Source: Paenarthrobacter sp. DKR-5
Lineage (GTDB): Bacteria; Actinomycetota; Actinomycetes; Actinomycetales; Micrococcaceae
NCBI RefSeq assembly: GCF_018531425.1
Contig: NZ_JAHBOI010000003.1
Span: 248,001 to 312,000, forward strand
Direction: 5' to 3'
DNA length: 64,000 nucleotides
Made by a program: the position numbers and the translations under genes. The notes beneath the pieces are model-generated. The model had not been told where the DNA came from. It saw only the letters and a list, made by a program, of their open reading frames with translations, and did no database searches. Positions 60,719 to 64,000 of the stretch are shown here, one piece after another. The first letter of the stretch is position 1; each line of letters starts with the position of its first letter.

Positions 60719-61797
60719 GTCCGAAGACCAGTCCCGACGCCCCGCGGACGGGACGCGGCAGGGCGGCCGCACTGCTCGCCGCGGGCCTGGTGCTGCTCGC
60801 CGCCGCGCTTCCCGGCTCGGCCGCGACCGTCACCTGCCCGCCGGCCACCGCCGCTGCGTCCGCACCGGCACCGGCTTCGGCGCCCTGCGCGGCCAGTTCC
60901 CGCGGAATACCCGCCTGCGGCGTGCTGGTGGGCGCCGCCGTCGGCGGGAACAGCGACCCGGCTCCCTTGGAGACCGCCCTCGGCAAGACCCTGCAGATCC
61001 GCCGCACTTTCTGGGGACCAAACGGCGTCGACAAGGCGGTGACGGCAGCCCGGCAGGATATTTCGGCCGGCAGGATCCCCTGGTTGAGCTTCAAGCTCCC
61101 CTACGACTGGCGGCGCATGGCCGACGGCGACGGCGACGCTTGGGCCTCCAGCCTGGTCGACAGGCTCGCGGCCCTGCGTGGGCCTGTCTGGATTGCCTTC
61201 CATCATGAACCCGAGGGGGACGGCCAGATTGGCGACTGGGTCGCCATGCAGCGCCACCTTGCCCCCATGGTCCACCAGGGCTCGCAGAACGTGGCCTTCA
61301 CCATGATTCTGACCGGCTGGCACCAGTTCCACGGCGACCCGCAGTTCAGCCTCGGAGCGCTCTGGCCCGGCGACGGCATGGTGGACCTGCTGGGGTTCGA
61401 TATCTACAACGAGTTCGGCAGCCTCAAGGACGGCCAGGCGAACACGACGATGCTGGACCTGGGGCAGACCTATTTCCCGCAAATCTCCGCCTTCGCCGGT
61501 GCTCATCACACCGCCTGGGGTCTGGCTGAAACCGGCCTGACCGACGACGCGGCCACCGCCGACCCCGGCTGGCTCGAACAGTCCTACACCGCGATGCGCC
61601 GCACCGGCGGCGTCGCGTTCACCTACTTCGACAGCAGCCTCAACTCCAACGGCAACTCCTGGGAACTCGGCAGCGGCACCAAGCGCAACGAGTTCCAAGC
61701 GATCCTGGACCAGGCCGCCGCCCCCCAGCAGCCCGGGCAGTCCGCGGCTCCCGTCCCGGCAACTTGCTCCCCGACAGCGAATCGAGCGCACCCATGA
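60715..61797 (+). CDS. Secreted glycoside hydrolase, GH26-like
   Basis: 360 aa from the ATG in an ATGA overlap at 60715. Signal peptide ([19 protein letters not shown]), an Ala/Pro/Cys linker, then a TIM-barrel-like domain: [26 protein letters not shown] with candidate acid/base Glu165, FDIYNEFGS and [11 protein letters not shown] with a second Glu as candidate nucleophile. This arrangement matches GH26 (beta-mannanase-type) enzymes. EPS loci often carry a hydrolase that trims or releases the polymer, which fits better than nutrient degradation here. Overlaps the kinase-like gene by 4 bp. Confidence 0.75.
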   Translation: MSPKTSPDAPRTGRGRAAALLAAGLVLLAAALPGSAATVTCPPATAAASAPAPASAPCAASSRGIPACGVLVGAAVGGNSDPAPLETALGKTLQIRRTFWGPNGVDKAVTAARQDISAGRIPWLSFKLPYDWRRMADGDGDAWASSLVDRLAALRGPVWIAFHHEPEGDGQIGDWVAMQRHLAPMVHQGSQNVAFTMILTGWHQFHGDPQFSLGALWPGDGMVDLLGFDIYNEFGSLKDGQANTTMLDLGQTYFPQISAFAGAHHTAWGLAETGLTDDAATADPGWLEQSYTAMRRTGGVAFTYFDSSLNSNGNSWELGSGTKRNEFQAILDQAAAPQQPGQSAAPVPATCSPTANRAHP

Positions 61798-63047
61798 CAC
61801 TGCAGCACCCGGCGGCAACGACAGCCGGACCGATGAGACCGCTCCTGGGCACGGTCAGTGACTTGTGGCCGGATTCCGGGGGAGCCGCCCTCTGCAGGGG
61901 CGGAGGCGGGCATGAGGGGGGTACCGAATTCCTCGTGGTGCCCAGCGCCCGCGCCCCCCGGATGCTCATCCCCGCCCGTCCGGCAGCAGCGGCGGCTGCC
62001 TCCCTTCGCCGGTACAGCGCGGCGATCTCGGCCCGCGAGACAGCGCAGCGGCTCGTGCTCTCGGCGGGCCTGGCCGCGCGGGCCGGGCAGACGCTGCTGC
62101 CGGACAGGGTCATGGTGCGGCCCTCGTCGCCGGGCGGGGCCCCCGGCGCCCGGGACATTGGCGCCTACCTGGGCGGGATCCTCGGCCAGCCGGTTAGTGT
62201 GAGCCTGACCATCGGCCCCGTCCGCGCGAACCGCAAACCGGTGCTGGAGGCCTTCGACGGCCGCGGCCGGCCGTTGGCCTTCGTCAAGGTGGGGGATTCG
62301 GCGACGGCAGCGGAGCATGTCGGCCGGGAGGCGGAGGCTCTGCGCACCCTCAGCAGGGATCAGTTTGCCACTTTGGCGGTCCCCGAGCTGATCTCCGTCG
62401 GTAGCTGGCGAGACATGACGGTGCTCGTCATGTCCGTCCTGCCGACCGGCCCGCAGGCCGGGGGCGAGCGGTTCCGGAGGCTCCGTTCGGCCGCGCTGCA
62501 GGAACTGTCGGCGGCTTTTCCCGCCGGCCGGATGCCACTGGAGCAAACGCCGTTCTGGGCGGCTCTGCGCTACGGCGCGCAGGAGCTGGGCGACTCCGGC
62601 CTGCGCGCCGCGTTCACCGACGCCCTCGACCGCACCGGGCGGCGCTTCGGCGCCGTACCTGTCAACGCCGGTGCCTGGCACGGCGACTGCACGCCGTGGA
62701 ACATGGCGGTGCGGCGCGGCAAGCTGCAGCTGTGGGATTGGGAACGCTTCGAACTCGGAGTGCCGGTCGGGCTGGATGCGGTCCATTACGCACTGAACAC
62801 GCTGGTGCGGGTGCGGGGCGCCACAACCGGCACCGTCCTCGCGGGCCTGCGGGCCGGCGCCCCGCGTTTCGAGGAACCAGGTTCGGCGGACGCCCTGCTT
62901 GCGAACGCCTACCTGTGTTCCATCACTTTGCGCTACCTGCGCGGGGCCGAAGGTCCCGGAGGGGACGCCATCAGAGAGAAGAGCCTGATCATGCTCCAGG
63001 TACTGCAGTCCGTTGCTGCCCGTCCGGGCGGAGCAGTCCGTGGCTAG
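61794..63047 (+). CDS. APH-fold phosphotransferase of unknown substrate
   Basis: 417 aa from the ATG at 61794, in an ATGA overlap. The N-terminal 100 residues are not recognised. KVGDSATAAEHVGREAEAL near 165-183 carries the ATP-binding Lys and helix-C Glu. The catalytic loop WHGDCTPWNMAVRRGKL (295-311) has Asp298 and Asn303, and the metal Asp315 is in LWDWERFELG. This is the aminoglycoside/choline/homoserine kinase-like fold. In this setting it may phosphorylate a sugar or polyol of the polymer, or a small molecule precursor; antibiotic resistance is not suggested by context. Confidence 0.7.
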   Translation: MTLQHPAATTAGPMRPLLGTVSDLWPDSGGAALCRGGGGHEGGTEFLVVPSARAPRMLIPARPAAAAAASLRRYSAAISARETAQRLVLSAGLAARAGQTLLPDRVMVRPSSPGGAPGARDIGAYLGGILGQPVSVSLTIGPVRANRKPVLEAFDGRGRPLAFVKVGDSATAAEHVGREAEALRTLSRDQFATLAVPELISVGSWRDMTVLVMSVLPTGPQAGGERFRRLRSAALQELSAAFPAGRMPLEQTPFWAALRYGAQELGDSGLRAAFTDALDRTGRRFGAVPVNAGAWHGDCTPWNMAVRRGKLQLWDWERFELGVPVGLDAVHYALNTLVRVRGATTGTVLAGLRAGAPRFEEPGSADALLANAYLCSITLRYLRGAEGPGGDAIREKSLIMLQVLQSVAARPGGAVRG

Positions 63048-63915
63048 CGGGCTGCGCACGCTGACCCGCTGGGCGGGTGCCAACGCCCCGGACCCCGTCC
63101 TCGACGCGGCCCGACAAGGCGTTGAATGGTGGGGGACGGTGAGCGCTCCGCTGCGCATGCTGCCCTCCGTCATCATCATCGGCGCGCAGCGCAGCGGCAC
63201 CACCACGCTGTACCGGATGCTCTCCAGCCACCCCGCGGTGCTGCGCCCCACGGCAAGCAAGGGCATCGGCTACTTCGACGTGAACTACGACCGGGGCATG
63301 CGCTGGTACCAGGGCCACTTCCCGCTGGCCCGGCAGCGCCCGGCCGGGGCGGTGACCTTCGAAAGCAGCGGGTACTACTCGTACCACCCGCTGGCGGTGC
63401 GGCGGCTGGCCGCGGACCTGCCCGAGGTCAAGCTCTTGATGATGCTGCGTGAGCCGGTGGACCGCGCCTACTCGGCCCACCGCCATGAGTTCAACAGGGG
63501 ATTCGAGACTGAATCCTTCGAACGGGCCCTGGACCTGGAACCCGCGCGGCTGGCCGGAGAGGTCGAACGGATGCTGGAAGAACCGGGGTACCAAAGCTAC
63601 TCCCACCGGCACCACTCCTACTTGGGCCGCAGCCGGTACATAGACCAGGTTCTCCAGATCCACCGGCTGGTGGGCCCGGAGCGCCTTTACCTGGTCGATG
63701 CCAACCGCTTCTTTGCCGCGCCGCACGAGGAATTCGCCGCCATCCAGCGCTGGCTCGGCCTGCCGTCGTGGCAGCCGGAGAAGGTGGGCGTGTGGAATGC
63801 ACAGCCGCGCGAACCGCTGGATCCTGCGCTTCGGCGGGACTTGGAGGACTATTTCGACCCCTTTGACCGGGCGCTCGAACGCGAAGCGGGGATCCGGCTC
63901 TCCTGGCGCAGTTGA
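63040..63915 (+). CDS. PAPS-dependent sulfotransferase
   Basis: 291 aa from the GTG at 63040 (GGCGGAG upstream, overlapping the previous stop by 8 bp); a TTG at 63013 is an alternative. The 5'-phosphosulfate-binding loop IIGAQRSGTTTLYRML (46-61) and the 3'-phosphate motif LREPVDRAYSAHRHEF (136-151) are intact, as in heparan-sulfate-type carbohydrate sulfotransferases. SSGYYSYHPLAVRRL and SRYIDQVLQ further support the family. No membrane segment is seen, so it would act in the cytosol on nucleotide- or lipid-linked sugars. It is the strongest evidence that the product of the locus is sulfated. Confidence 0.92.
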   Translation: MASGLRTLTRWAGANAPDPVLDAARQGVEWWGTVSAPLRMLPSVIIIGAQRSGTTTLYRMLSSHPAVLRPTASKGIGYFDVNYDRGMRWYQGHFPLARQRPAGAVTFESSGYYSYHPLAVRRLAADLPEVKLLMMLREPVDRAYSAHRHEFNRGFETESFERALDLEPARLAGEVERMLEEPGYQSYSHRHHSYLGRSRYIDQVLQIHRLVGPERLYLVDANRFFAAPHEEFAAIQRWLGLPSWQPEKVGVWNAQPREPLDPALRRDLEDYFDPFDRALEREAGIRLSWRS

Positions 63916-64000
63916 GCCCGCTGCAGCGCGGCAGGATGCGCGCGGGCCGAACAGGTAAAGCCGAGCAGGTAAAATGGGTGGCAGGATTTTTCCCTGCCGC
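63916..64000 (+). promoter_or_regulatory. Downstream region with tandem 14-bp repeat, TAAAAT and a hairpin
   Basis: GCCGAACAGGTAAA (63946-63959) is followed immediately by GCCGAGCAGGTAAA (63960-63973), one mismatch. TAAAAT at 63970-63975 could be a -10 element for a gene beyond the window. GGCAGG (63980-63985) and CCTGCC (63993-63998) form a small hairpin. Confidence 0.35.

Overview
The window comes from the chromosome of a high-GC Gram-positive actinobacterium, most likely an Arthrobacter-like member of the Micrococcaceae. The evidence is the strong GC bias at third codon positions, frequent GTG starts and ATGA/GTGA overlaps, and a block of housekeeping genes (rpf, rsmA, ispE, ABC-F, TetR, tRNA-Gln, glmU, prs, rplY, pth) whose content and order look actinobacterial. 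No rRNA, CRISPR array, transposase or phage gene was seen.

Left third (1-20724): housekeeping and small accessory genes. After the 3' end of a succinate-semialdehyde dehydrogenase gene come a convergent moxR / DUF58 / transglutaminase operon, tatD, a resuscitation-promoting factor with a long structured leader, rsmA, ispE, a Uup-like ABC-F gene, a TetR regulator, tRNA-Gln(UUG), glmU-prs, a three-gene operon (acyl-CoA dehydrogenase-like, PIG-L deacetylase fused to a methyltransferase, glycosyltransferase), an SRPBCC protein, rplY and pth.

Middle (20858-37588): about 16.7 kb holding six consecutive giant LuxR-type ATPase regulators (LAL / STAND family, 876-912 aa), all on the plus strand. They read as three A-B pairs. 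B-type proteins have an intact DDAHDLD Walker B motif; A-type proteins have VDNA or VDDA variants. Long intergenic regions with hairpins, palindromes and a short coupled leader ORF precede pairs 2 and 3.

Right (37638-63915): a large exopolysaccharide locus with a dedicated sulfation branch. A minus-strand pair (TauE/SafE permease and APS kinase) diverges from a plus-strand operon: small ORF, initiating sugar-phosphate transferase, CysQ, CysD, CysN, PssD-like, PssE-like/sulfotransferase-like fusion, GT2. A convergent minus-strand operon encodes a Wzy-Wzz fusion, a Wzz/BY-kinase-like protein without Walker A, a Wzx flippase and a CDP-glycerol glycerophosphotransferase. A further plus-strand operon encodes a secreted PKD/LamG protein, a small secreted protein, a cytidylyltransferase-oxidoreductase fusion, a GH26-like hydrolase, an APH-fold kinase and a canonical sulfotransferase.

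Together CysDN and CysC would make PAPS, the sulfotransferase(s) would use it, and CysQ would clear PAP. No PAPS reductase or sulfite reductase is in the window, so the sulfur genes look committed to sulfating a polymer rather than to cysteine synthesis. The cytidylyltransferase and the glycerophosphotransferase suggest an additional phospho-polyol decoration. The adjacent regulator array, plus a short motif (CAAGTAG) found in both divergent EPS promoter regions and within the array, suggests that the LAL proteins may control the locus. That last link is inference.
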